From contig JAVBSC010000040.1 in the NCBI GenBank assembly GCA_031547305.1, positions 1 to 30,959 on the forward strand: DNA of 30,959 bases, given 5' to 3'. Origin of the DNA: JAVBSC01 sp031547305 (GTDB lineage Bacteria; Desulfobacterota; Desulfovibrionia; Desulfovibrionales; Desulfovibrionaceae). The translations under genes were made by a program, and so were the position numbers. Within the stretch, counting starts at the first letter, position 1, and each line of letters opens with the position of its first letter. Shown in pieces: positions 24,019-30,959 of this stretch. The notes beneath the pieces were generated by a model, which did no database searches, was not told where the DNA came from, and saw nothing but the letters and a program-made list of their open reading frames with translations.

Positions 24019-24187
24019 GGAGAGCCTCCAGGTGACGCTCTTTAATGCAAAAAACATACCTTGATCTACTGATTGCGTAACATACTTGATATACAGAGTT
24101 TTGCCGTTGGAATGATTGAAGGAACCGTGTGATTTTTCTGGAGCTGTGTGATTTTTGCAACAAGCCCGCCGCAAAGCGCCGGTGCCG

Positions 24188-25075
24188 TCATCCTCCGCGC
24201 CGGGCCAGAATCAGCCGATCCAGGCCGGCCAGATCCCGCGCCAGGCGCGTCCCGCTCCAGCGCCCGGTCTGGCTGTCCAGCAGGCTGAGCAGCGCCGCTC
24301 CTTGGGAATAGCCCATTTCCATAATTAAAAGGCCGCCCGGTTTAAGTAGCCGCCCGGCCTTTTCCAGCACCGCCGCATGGCTTTCCATCCCGGACGGGCC
24401 TGGCACCAAAGCGCCGAGGGGCTCGAAATCCCGCACTTCCCGGCTCAGTTCCGCGTACTCCTCAGGGTTCACGTAGGGCGGATTGCTGACCAGTAAATCC
24501 AGCCTGCCGACCAGGGGGGCCAGAGCCGGCAACGCCTCCAAAGGCGCGGCAAAATCGCCCGTCACAAAATCAAGCCGGTCCGCCGCCTGGTGGACTTCCG
24601 CATTTTTGCGGGCCATGGCCAGGGCGGCTGGGCTGACGTCCAGAGCCAGACCGCGCCAGGCCGGCAATTCCAGAGCCAGGGTTACGGCTAGGCAACCGGA
24701 CCCGGTGCCGAAGTCCGCAAAAATCCCCTGTGTGTTTTTTGCCACACCCGCCAGGGCTTCTTCGATCACCTGTTCGCTTTCCGGCCTGGGAATGAGCACC
24801 TCCGGGCCGACTAGAAAATCCCGGCCAAAAAACTCCTTGCGCCCCAGAATATAAGCCATTGGCTCGCCGCCACGGCGGCGCTCCAGAAGCGCGCCGGCCC
24901 GCGCCAGAACCGTTGGCCCGACAAGGCGCTCCGGCTCCAGAACCAGCAGGCGCAGCGCTTCCTCCCGCTCACACCCCAGAGCGGCGGCCAGAATAAGTTC
25001 CGCGCACAGGCGCGGGCTGTCCACCCCGGCCGCCTCCAGGCAGGCCTGAAATTCCAGAATGGTTTTACGCAGCAT
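24188..25075 (-). CDS. prmC: PrmC, release factor glutamine methyltransferase
   Basis: S-adenosylmethionine-dependent enzyme, 295 aa, that methylates the Gln of the GGQ motif of release factors RF1 and RF2. The catalytic NPPYVN motif, the SAM site FADFGTGSGCLAVTLAL, and the N-terminal helical domain are all clear. It follows prfA, its substrate gene, as in many bacteria. No Shine-Dalgarno sequence is visible before the ATG; the 120-bp gap to prfA is filled with a long hairpin. Confidence 0.95.
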   Translation of the reverse strand: MLRKTILEFQACLEAAGVDSPRLCAELILAAALGCEREEALRLLVLEPERLVGPTVLARAGALLERRRGGEPMAYILGRKEFFGRDFLVGPEVLIPRPESEQVIEEALAGVAKNTQGIFADFGTGSGCLAVTLALELPAWRGLALDVSPAALAMARKNAEVHQAADRLDFVTGDFAAPLEALPALAPLVGRLDLLVSNPPYVNPEEYAELSREVRDFEPLGALVPGPSGMESHAAVLEKAGRLLKPGGLLIMEMGYSQGAALLSLLDSQTGRWSGTRLARDLAGLDRLILARRGG

Positions 25076-25106
25076 TTTTATAGGAGTTTTGTATATCGGA
25101 TTTTTT

Positions 25107-25186
25107 GGAGGGGCGCTGCCTCCCCACGCTCCCCCGCCAGGGGCGATTGCCCTGGCGGGAGTGGCTTGGGGAGGAGGAGCCTCTCC
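25107..25186. repeat. 80-base nested hairpin between prfA and prmC
   Basis: Three nested stems: 25107-25114 with 25179-25186 (8 bp, one G-T), 25119-25125 with 25168-25174 (7 bp), and an inner arm at 25129-25144 pairing with 25149-25161. Loops are small. It resembles the GC-rich elements elsewhere in the window. It could be an mRNA-stabilising or attenuating element, or a mobile intergenic repeat. Confidence 0.7.
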
Positions 25187-25195
25187 AAATAAAGT

Positions 25196-26266
25196 TTAAA
25201 CTTCCGACTGAGCTTTCAGAGCTTCAGTCTGGGCGGCGGTGGCCAGGGCGTCCACGAGTTCCTGGATGTCGCCCTGCATCACGGCGTCCAGCTTGTACAG
25301 TGTGAGGTTGACGCGGTGGTCGGTGACGCGGCCCTGGGGAAAGTTGTAGGTGCGGATGCGTTCGGAGCGGTCGCCGGACCCCACCTGAGAGCGGCGGTTT
25401 TCCGCCTGGATGGAGTGCAGGCGTTCCTGCTCCGCCTGGAGCAGGCGGGAGCGCAGCACTTTGAGGGCTTTGGCCTTGTTCTTGTGCTGGGATTTTTCGT
25501 CCTGGCAGGCCACCACAATGCCGGTGGGAATGTGGGTGACGCGCACGGCCGAGTCCGTGGTATTGACTGACTGCCCGCCAGGGCCGGAAGAGCGGTAAAC
25601 GTCAAAGCGCAGGTCTTCCGTTTTGATGTCGATGTCCGCTTCCTCGGCTTCCGGCATGATGGCCACAGTGGCCGCTGATGTGTGGATGCGACCCTGGGAT
25701 TCCGTAACCGGCACGCGCTGCACGCGATGGGTGCCGGCCTCGAACTTAAGGTGGCTGTATGCTTTGCTGCCGGCGATCAGGGCGATGACTTCCTTGCAGC
25801 CGCCGTTGTCGCTCTCGCTCAGAGACATGAGTTCCACCTTCCAGCCTTTGCCTTCCGCGTAGCGGGTGTACATGCGGAAAAGATCCCCCGCGAAGAGAGC
25901 GGCTTCTTCCCCGCCGGTGCCGGCCCGGATTTCCAGAATGATATTTTTGTCATCCATGGGGTCTTTGGGCAGGAGCAGCACGATCAGTTCGCGTTCCAGG
26001 GCTTCCATGGCCGGTTCCAGGCGGTGGATTTCCTCCTGGGCCATTTCGCGCAGTTCCGGGTCCGCATCGTTCTGGAGTTCCCGGCTTTCCTGGAGCTGGC
26101 CCCGCAAATCCTTATACTTGCGGAACACGTCCACGACTTCTTTGAGATCAGCGTGGGCCTTGGTAAGCTTGCGGTAGCGTTCCTGGTCCGACAGCACATC
26201 CGGCAGGGAAAGCTGAAGCTCCAGATCCTCGAAACGGTGTTCCAAATTTTCCAGTTTGGCAAACAT
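25196..26266 (-). CDS. prfA: Peptide chain release factor 1
   Basis: RF1, 356 aa, which ends translation at UAA and UAG. The GGQ motif for peptidyl-tRNA hydrolysis is in SSGPGGQSVNTTDSAVR, and the codon-recognition loop has PVT (in RVPVTESQGR), the PxT tripeptide of RF1 as opposed to SPF of RF2. It overlaps the stop of the DUF1385 gene by one base (TGATG), so they are coupled. Confidence 0.97.
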   Translation of the reverse strand: MFAKLENLEHRFEDLELQLSLPDVLSDQERYRKLTKAHADLKEVVDVFRKYKDLRGQLQESRELQNDADPELREMAQEEIHRLEPAMEALERELIVLLLPKDPMDDKNIILEIRAGTGGEEAALFAGDLFRMYTRYAEGKGWKVELMSLSESDNGGCKEVIALIAGSKAYSHLKFEAGTHRVQRVPVTESQGRIHTSAATVAIMPEAEEADIDIKTEDLRFDVYRSSGPGGQSVNTTDSAVRVTHIPTGIVVACQDEKSQHKNKAKALKVLRSRLLQAEQERLHSIQAENRRSQVGSGDRSERIRTYNFPQGRVTDHRVNLTLYKLDAVMQGDIQELVDALATAAQTEALKAQSEV

Positions 26267-27321
26267 CAGCGGGGCTCCAAATGGGTATAGGCCGGGGCGG
26301 CAATGGTGCGGGATTCATCCTCGCCCAGGGCGGCGTGCAGGGCGGCCAGGGCCACGTCCAACTGGGCCGCGTCCGGCTCGCGGGTGGTCAGCATTTGCAG
26401 CAGCATGCCCGGCGCGCGCAGGGCCTTCGCCCAAATACCGTCGCCCAGGCGGGCCGCGTAGCGGATCAGCTCATAGGCCAGAGAACTGATGGGGATCATC
26501 AGCAGCAGTTTTATGCCCACCAGGCTGAGATGTTTGACCACCGGGCCGGAAGGGCTCCAAAACAATAGAATGCCGGGCAGAAGCACGGCGTGCAGAACTA
26601 TGGAAATGGACAGCACAAAAAGCAGAAACGTGGTGCCGCAACGCGGGTGCAGCCGGCTTTGCACGGCGGCCCTGAGCGAATCCACAGGGTCGGCCCCGCT
26701 TTCGTAGGCCCAGATGGCTTTATGCTCCGCACCGTGGTACTGGAAGACGCGCTTGATGTCCGGCAGCCTGGATATGGCCAGAATATACAGTAAAAACACG
26801 CCGAATTTGATCAGGCCGTCCCAGAGATGAAAGGACAAACCCTCCACTCCGCTGGAAATATTCAGGTATTGCAGGCCGATGGTCAAAAGGTGCGGCAAAA
26901 GCACAAAAAGCAGTATGGCAAAGCCTATGGCCCCGGCCAGGGTAAGAGCGAGCTGCCAGGGCCGGAGTTCTTCGCCCTCGGCTTCCATGGCCAGTTCAGC
27001 GGAAATATTAAGGGCTTTGATGCCGTTGACCATTGTTTCCAGCAGCACCGGAAAGCCGCGCAGGTAAGGCCGCTTCAAAAAGGCGTTGCGGGTAAGCGAA
27101 AACCAGGGCCGTTCCTGTACCGCAATGCTGCCGTCAGGACGGCGTACGGCCAGGGCCAGGCGATCGCCGTTGCGCATCATTATGCCCTCCATGACCGCCT
27201 GGCCGCCCACAGCCAGGCTTTCCTTCTCCTCTTCCTGCAAGCCTGGCTGCGCGCATGGCGGCGCATCCGGGGAGTTCAGGGCCAATAAAAGCAGGCCGTG
27301 CGGCTTGCGGGCAAAGTACAT
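26266..27321 (-). CDS. DUF1385 membrane protein
   Basis: Integral membrane protein of 351 aa of the DUF1385 family. Signatures are GGQAVMEGIMMR near residue 39, YHGAEHKAIWAYESG, and HPRCGTTFL. About four hydrophobic segments are seen (LALTLAGAIGFAILLFVLL, FGVFLLYILAISRL, FLLFVLSISIVLHAVLL, LVGIKLLLMIPISSLAY). Its role is unknown; the family often lies between rpmE and prfA, which suggests a link to translation or envelope upkeep. CAGGAG lies eight bases before the ATG. Confidence 0.93.
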   Translation of the reverse strand: MYFARKPHGLLLLALNSPDAPPCAQPGLQEEEKESLAVGGQAVMEGIMMRNGDRLALAVRRPDGSIAVQERPWFSLTRNAFLKRPYLRGFPVLLETMVNGIKALNISAELAMEAEGEELRPWQLALTLAGAIGFAILLFVLLPHLLTIGLQYLNISSGVEGLSFHLWDGLIKFGVFLLYILAISRLPDIKRVFQYHGAEHKAIWAYESGADPVDSLRAAVQSRLHPRCGTTFLLFVLSISIVLHAVLLPGILLFWSPSGPVVKHLSLVGIKLLLMIPISSLAYELIRYAARLGDGIWAKALRAPGMLLQMLTTREPDAAQLDVALAALHAALGEDESRTIAAPAYTHLEPR

Positions 27322-27371
27322 GGCGAGCGCTCCTGAAAAACAGGCTGGGAAAGTTACACAAATTTACAGGC

Positions 27372-27401
27372 AAAAAAACTCCCCCGGAATCCCCAGGGGA
27401 G
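27372..27401 (-). terminator. Rho-independent terminator after rpmE
   Basis: On the minus strand CTCCCC (27396-27401) pairs with GGGGAG (27379-27384) and is followed by seven T residues (27372-27378). It lies 110 bases past the rpmE stop and 50 bases before the DUF1385 start. This separates rpmE from the downstream genes, at least in part. Confidence 0.8.
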
Positions 27402-27511
27402 CATATTGATGCCGCCGCCCGCAAGATCCGGGCGCGGGCCGGAATTTCATTCGTCCGGCTTTGCCCGGCCAGCCTGCGCCGGGGAGCCGGACTGTCGAAA
27501 ACCAGGTCCGG

Positions 27512-27727
27512 TTAATTCTTTGGCGCAAGATTGGCGTATTTTTTACGGAAGCGGTCAATACGGCCAGCCGTGTCCACAAAGCGCTGCTTGCCCGTATAGA
27601 ACGGGTGGCAGTTGGAGCAGATTTCCAGATGCACGGCCGCGCCTTTGGTGGACAAAGCCTCGATTACGTTGCCGCAGGCGCAGGAAATTTTGGCTTTGTA
27701 AGTTTTGGGATGTATTTTTTCTTTCAT
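27512..27727 (-). CDS. rpmE: Ribosomal protein L31, zinc-binding form
   Basis: 71 aa, C+ type L31 of the large ribosomal subunit. Four zinc-ligand cysteines are at 16, 18, 37 and 40 (SCACGN, CSNCHPFYTGKQ). CAGGAG lies upstream of the ATG. A promoter is proposed at 27777-27805. Confidence 0.97.
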   Translation of the reverse strand: MKEKIHPKTYKAKISCACGNVIEALSTKGAAVHLEICSNCHPFYTGKQRFVDTAGRIDRFRKKYANLAPKN

Positions 27728-27776
27728 GGCCTAGGCTCCTGATGAAAATATTGCGCATTTTATGAACGAGCGGATA

Positions 27777-27805
27777 CAAATACCCGAATCGCCCCGCCTT
27801 GACAA
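27777..27805 (-). promoter_or_regulatory. Candidate rpmE promoter
   Basis: TTGTCA (27800-27805) and TATTTG (27777-27782) are 17 bases apart on the minus strand, about 50 bases before the rpmE ATG. Inverted arms GCGCATTTT (near 27754) and AAAATGCGC (near 27810) flank it; their role is unknown. Confidence 0.45.
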
Positions 27806-27928
27806 GTAAAAATGCGCGAAAAAACCGGCTGGCAAAAAAATCATCGCGCGTTCTGAAAAGAATAATAATGCGGTTCGGAAAGTTGGCAATGGCAAGATGA
27901 TATTACCGGGGCTATTGGGGCTATATTA

Positions 27929-27956
27929 GGATTTTGCCCTCAGGCAGGCAAAATCC
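27929..27956 (-). terminator. Stem-loop downstream of the TolC-family gene
   Basis: GGATTTTGCC (27929-27938) pairs perfectly with GGCAAAATCC (27947-27956), loop of eight bases, 40 bases past the stop of the outer-membrane protein gene. The following bases TAATATAG are A/T-rich but not a U-run. It is a likely terminator. Confidence 0.6.
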
Positions 27957-27996
27957 GACGCGGCCGGATGGCAAAAAGACATGGTGTTGGCAGCTC

Positions 27997-29319
27997 CTAG
28001 CGGCCGGTGAGGGACGGATTCTCCTCCCCCATGGCTGCGTAAAGCGAGGCCAGGGCGATCAGGTAATCCGCCTGGGCCGAGGTCAGGGACACTTCCGCGG
28101 CGGTCAGCTTGGCCTGTGCGTCCAGCACGTCCGTGGCCGTGCCCACCTGGGCCTCGTAGCGGGCCGCGGCCATGCGGTAGGCTTCTTTGGCCTGCTCCAG
28201 CCCTTTGCGGCTCACCTTTATGCGCTTGACGCTCTCGTCCAGCTTGAGCAGCCGGGATTGGACTTCGTAAACGACTTCCTGGCGCAGGTTTGCTTCCTCG
28301 GCCACGGTTTTGTTCTGGAGCTGCTTGGCCTGGCTCACGCTGTAATAAGTGTTGCCCCAGGAGAACAAATCCATCTGCCCGATTACCCCAACGCTCCAGG
28401 AACTGAAATCGTCAGGCGTCACGGAACTGCCGGAAGCCGTGGGATCGTCGCCTTTGGTGCTCCAGCGGGCCGTGGCGTCTATTTTGGGGTAAAAGTTCGA
28501 GGCGGCCATAGAGATATCCTGCCCGGCAATCTCGATGCTTTTGCGGGCGATCATGATATCCGGCCGGTTGCCGTAAGCCGCGGCCAGGCATTCTTCCAGG
28601 CCGGAATAAAAGGGGATGAAATCCAGATCCCCAACGTATTCCGCTTCTCCGCCGGCCCCGATGATCAGCAGGGTGTTCAGCCTGGTCTTTTGCGTGGAAA
28701 CCGTGTTCTGCGCCTGCAAAAGCAGGGATTCCGCTTCGGAGACGTCCACTTCCGCCTGGAGCACGTCCAGCCTGGGCCGGAATCCAACCTTGTAAAAGGC
28801 GTTGATGACCTTGAGCTGGGCCTGCAGGCGGGTAAGGGAATCTTCCGCGCTACGCACGTTTTCTCTGGCCTTGATGTAATCAAAAAAATTCCGCTGCACC
28901 AGCAGGATCAGGTCCAGGCGGGCCTTGGACAGACCGGCCGCGGCGCTGTCTTTTTGCAGGGCGGCCTTCTGGTAGGAAGACAATGTGGAGAAGCCGGAAA
29001 ATATGTTCTGCTTCAGAGCGTTGGACCAGGTATACAGTTCGTCGTCCTGCTGGCGGGCCAGCACGGTCGCTTCGCGGCTTTGCAGCTTGTCGTAGGCGTA
29101 GCTGGTGGAAAGCACCGGACCGAAGTTGGCCCTGGCCGCCTTGCGGCCCTCTTCCGCGGCTTCCAGGCCGGACTGGGCCGCGCTTACGCGGAAGTTCTTG
29201 TCCAGAGCCCGGGCCACGGCGGATTCCAAATCATATCTTTGCGCCGCTAAAGCGTTGCCGGAGGCCAGGATCAGACTGCAAAACAACAGGCCGGCTTTGA
29301 AAAAAACGGATAAACGCAT
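27997..29319 (-). CDS. TolC-family outer-membrane efflux protein
   Basis: Outer-membrane channel of 440 aa. A signal peptide occupies residues 1-26 (hydrophobic AGLLFCSLILASG, cleavage after ALA). The body has the two long helical repeats typical of TolC: FFDYIKARENVRSAEDSLTRL with YKVGFRPRLDVLQAEVDVSEAE in the first, and YEAQVGTATDVLDAQAKLTAAEV in the second. No membrane-fusion protein or inner-membrane pump gene is adjacent, so its partner lies elsewhere. It is transcribed away from the HPt gene, 389 bases apart. The ribosome-binding site is weak. Confidence 0.92.
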   Translation of the reverse strand: MRLSVFFKAGLLFCSLILASGNALAAQRYDLESAVARALDKNFRVSAAQSGLEAAEEGRKAARANFGPVLSTSYAYDKLQSREATVLARQQDDELYTWSNALKQNIFSGFSTLSSYQKAALQKDSAAAGLSKARLDLILLVQRNFFDYIKARENVRSAEDSLTRLQAQLKVINAFYKVGFRPRLDVLQAEVDVSEAESLLLQAQNTVSTQKTRLNTLLIIGAGGEAEYVGDLDFIPFYSGLEECLAAAYGNRPDIMIARKSIEIAGQDISMAASNFYPKIDATARWSTKGDDPTASGSSVTPDDFSSWSVGVIGQMDLFSWGNTYYSVSQAKQLQNKTVAEEANLRQEVVYEVQSRLLKLDESVKRIKVSRKGLEQAKEAYRMAAARYEAQVGTATDVLDAQAKLTAAEVSLTSAQADYLIALASLYAAMGEENPSLTGR

Positions 29320-29708
29320 TTAACGCACCACCATTTCCCGGAGGATCACAACGCTCCGGCTGGAGCAAATTACGCTTGAGTTTTTCACTTAACGGCGAGA
29401 CATGCACGCCTGCGGATATTTCACGGCAAGGATTCGCGGATAAATCCTTGCTGGGCAATTAATTCATTAATCATTTGTGAATTACTCTGAGGTTTGCGCC
29501 GCCGCCGGACAACAGACCGCAAAATAGCGCAAAAGTCCAGGCCTTGTCCATAAAGATTGAATAACGCAAGATTGCCTTTGCCGCGTGTAATCTTTGCCCG
29601 GCAGCATATTTTTATATTGTGCCAGGCATATTTGATGCTATATTTTGAACGCCAAAACATATTGTCCCCGTTTTGGCTGAAAATTCCGCAATTCCAGGAG
29701 AAAGAACT
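29320..29708. other. Divergent intergenic region between tolC-like and HPt genes
   Basis: 389 bases without a supported gene. Two inverted repeats are seen. CAAGGATT (29427-29434) pairs with AATCCTTG (29443-29450), and TAATTCA (29460-29466) with TGAATTA (29478-29484, 11-base spacer). The second looks like an operator. A possible HPt promoter is TTGTGC (29617-29622) with TATATT (29639-29644), spacer 16. Confidence 0.5.
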
Positions 29709-30056
29709 ATGAATTTCGCTTTTGATTCCGCCAAGATGCGCGTGGACGATGCTGTTGAGCGGATGGGCGAGCGGGAGTTGTACCTGGAGATATCCCACTT
29801 TTTTGCCGGGCATCTGCCGGAGCTGCTTGTGGAACTGGAAGGAGCCATGGATAAAGGCGAGTGGGAAAAAGCCACCCGCCTGGCCCATTCGCTCAAGGGC
29901 AATTGCGCCACTGTGGGCGCGGAGGGATTGCGTCCGATAGTCTATGATTTGGAAAAATTCTGCCGGGCCGCGGATGCCCGTAACGCCAGGATGTATTTTA
30001 CGGCCCTTAAAGCGCCGTTGATGGATTTGCGCGCTTTTTTGCTGGATCAGAAGTGA
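29709..30056 (+). CDS. Stand-alone HPt phosphotransfer protein
   Basis: Histidine phosphotransfer domain of 115 aa. The phosphorylatable residue is His60 in RLAHSLKGNCATVGA, with the usual helical bundle around it. It relays phosphate between a hybrid histidine kinase and a response regulator; neither is encoded here. The ATG at 29709 has AGGAG eight bases upstream; an ATG at 29673 lacks one. Its stop lies four bases from the end of the convergent lipoprotein gene. Confidence 0.9.
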   Translation: MNFAFDSAKMRVDDAVERMGERELYLEISHFFAGHLPELLVELEGAMDKGEWEKATRLAHSLKGNCATVGAEGLRPIVYDLEKFCRAADARNARMYFTALKAPLMDLRAFLLDQK

Positions 30057-30060
30057 GGTG

Positions 30061-30705
30061 TTAATCCAGAGTCACAGACACTGGTCCGGGCGTTGTTTTG
30101 CCGATATATGGCTTGGCCGCTTCCAGCATGGCGGGCATGACTGTTCGCAGGGAGTCCGCGTCGCTTTCCGACGAGAGCGTCACCTTCCACAGGCTTTTGG
30201 GTTTGCTTGTCCCGTTGCCCGGACTCACCGCCACCGCATCCAGAACAACCATATACCGGTAGCGCATCACGGCCTGTCCGTCACCCATAGGTATGCCGAT
30301 GCCCAACCCAAGAAAACTCCCGCCGCCCCAGCCGGGGCCGTCATAGCTGCTTGAGCCGGCCCCGATGCCGACGGTCGGGCCGCTGTCTTCGTAATAGGCG
30401 ATTTTTTCGCTGGCCTGCCAGGAGAGCAGCACCGCCCCCGTGGCCTGGTTGCCGTCTTCCGTCACCGCGCAACCTAGATCGCGCAGCATGGAGGCCAACT
30501 GTTTTTGGTACTCGAGAAAAGACAGGTCATCATTGCGGATTTCAGGCATGCCGGGCAGGATGGCGTAACGTACGTCCGGCAGGGCGCCGCCCGCCGAGGC
30601 GGACAGGGTGTCCACACGCACGGACGGCTTGGCGCAGCCCGTAACGGCCAGACACAAGGCCAGGCAGACAAGAAAGCGATGGAATACATTGCGCGTCTGG
30701 TGCAT
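30061..30705 (-). CDS. Putative lipoprotein, DUF4136-like
   Basis: Envelope lipoprotein of 214 aa. The start at 30705 gives a short signal peptide with lipobox VTGC and acylated Cys24; TGAGG lies upstream. An ATG at 30786 would put 27 residues ahead of the signal sequence and is unlikely. The middle has a Gly/Ser-rich stretch (GIGAGSSSYDGPGWGGGSFLG). The overall pattern recalls DUF4136 proteins, with low certainty. Function unknown. Confidence 0.75.
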   Translation of the reverse strand: MHQTRNVFHRFLVCLALCLAVTGCAKPSVRVDTLSASAGGALPDVRYAILPGMPEIRNDDLSFLEYQKQLASMLRDLGCAVTEDGNQATGAVLLSWQASEKIAYYEDSGPTVGIGAGSSSYDGPGWGGGSFLGLGIGIPMGDGQAVMRYRYMVVLDAVAVSPGNGTSKPKSLWKVTLSSESDADSLRTVMPAMLEAAKPYIGKTTPGPVSVTLD

Positions 30706-30795
30706 GGTGACCTCAGGCTTTCGGACTTTTCCTTCAATATAAGACCTGGCTGCTGGCGTGTCCATGGGTAATTGAATTCCGGCCACAAACCCAAC

Positions 30796-30821
30796 AAAAA
30801 AGAGGCTGAGTAAACAGCCTC
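30796..30821 (-). terminator. Rho-independent terminator of a gene beyond the right edge
   Basis: On the minus strand GAGGCTG (30815-30821) pairs with CAGCCTC (30802-30808) around six bases, followed by six T residues (30796-30801). It is the second of a tandem pair. Confidence 0.85.
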
Positions 30822-30830
30822 AGACTGCTG

Positions 30831-30869
30831 ACAAAGCCCGGATTTGGCCAAGCCAAATCCGGGCTTTGT
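30831..30869. terminator. Perfect 18-bp hairpin, upstream member of tandem terminators
   Basis: ACAAAGCCCGGATTTGGC (30831-30848) and its exact complement (30852-30869) flank a three-base loop. No matching gene is in the window. It most likely ends a minus-strand gene lying to the right. Bases 30870-30959 hold no feature I can identify. Confidence 0.8.
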
Positions 30870-30959
30870 GTCTTTTGGAAAGATGTCAGGCTCGTTGCAG
30901 GTTTTGGTTTTGTCTGGGCCAGATATAGATAAAAATGTCCAGCAAGATCCCGTAAAGTA

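Overview
The window is GC-rich and reads as a chromosomal segment of a sulfate-reducing-type deltaproteobacterium, most likely Desulfovibrionaceae. This rests on protein resemblance, on a Rex-type palindrome like those known in sulfate reducers, and on my recollection that the housekeeping block rpmE, DUF1385 gene, prfA, prmC, lpxC is arranged this way in that family. It is not proven by a search. No tRNA, rRNA, CRISPR array, transposase or phage gene was seen.

Region 1 (1-3838, minus strand): eutB and eutC, the large and small subunits of ethanolamine ammonia-lyase, with a LacI-type regulator upstream. Region 2 (3839-10295, minus strand): one binding protein, two permeases and two ATPases of a NitT/TauT-like ABC importer, preceded by a cytoplasmic phosphodiesterase/phosphatase-superfamily enzyme. 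Region 3 (10296-10736): an AT-rich divergent control region with a near-consensus sigma70 promoter facing left and two almost identical 14-base palindromes, one just downstream of each divergent promoter.

Region 4 (10737-20079, plus strand): a bacterial microcompartment operon in the order pduS-like, pduT-like, eutL, eutS, eutP, eutQ, eutT, eutD, eutM, eutN, eutE, then an OsmC-like and a CGGC-domain protein. Five shell protein types are present. The expected chemistry is ethanolamine to acetaldehyde plus ammonia (EutBC with adenosylcobalamin made by EutT), acetaldehyde to acetyl-CoA (EutE), acetyl-CoA to acetyl phosphate (EutD), and possibly acetate plus ATP (EutQ/EutP). No alcohol dehydrogenase (EutG), reactivase (EutA) or permease (EutH) lies in the window. 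The PduS/PduT pair probably carries electrons out of the compartment instead of an internal alcohol branch.

Region 5 (20080-23056, plus strand): a [FeFe]-hydrogenase-like sensory protein with a PAS domain, overlapping a SpoIIE-type phosphatase, behind a Rex/CRP-type palindrome. Region 6 (23077-27727, minus strand): lpxC, prmC, prfA, a DUF1385 membrane protein and rpmE. Region 7 (27929-30959): a TolC-family outer-membrane protein, a lone HPt protein and a lipoprotein, then tandem terminators serving a gene beyond the right edge.

The observations most worth following are: an N-terminal module shared by EutC, EutQ and EutT; three co-located substitutions predicting one dead ATP site in the two-ATPase importer; the paired operators between the importer and compartment operons; and the redox sensor/phosphatase pair at the end of the compartment locus.
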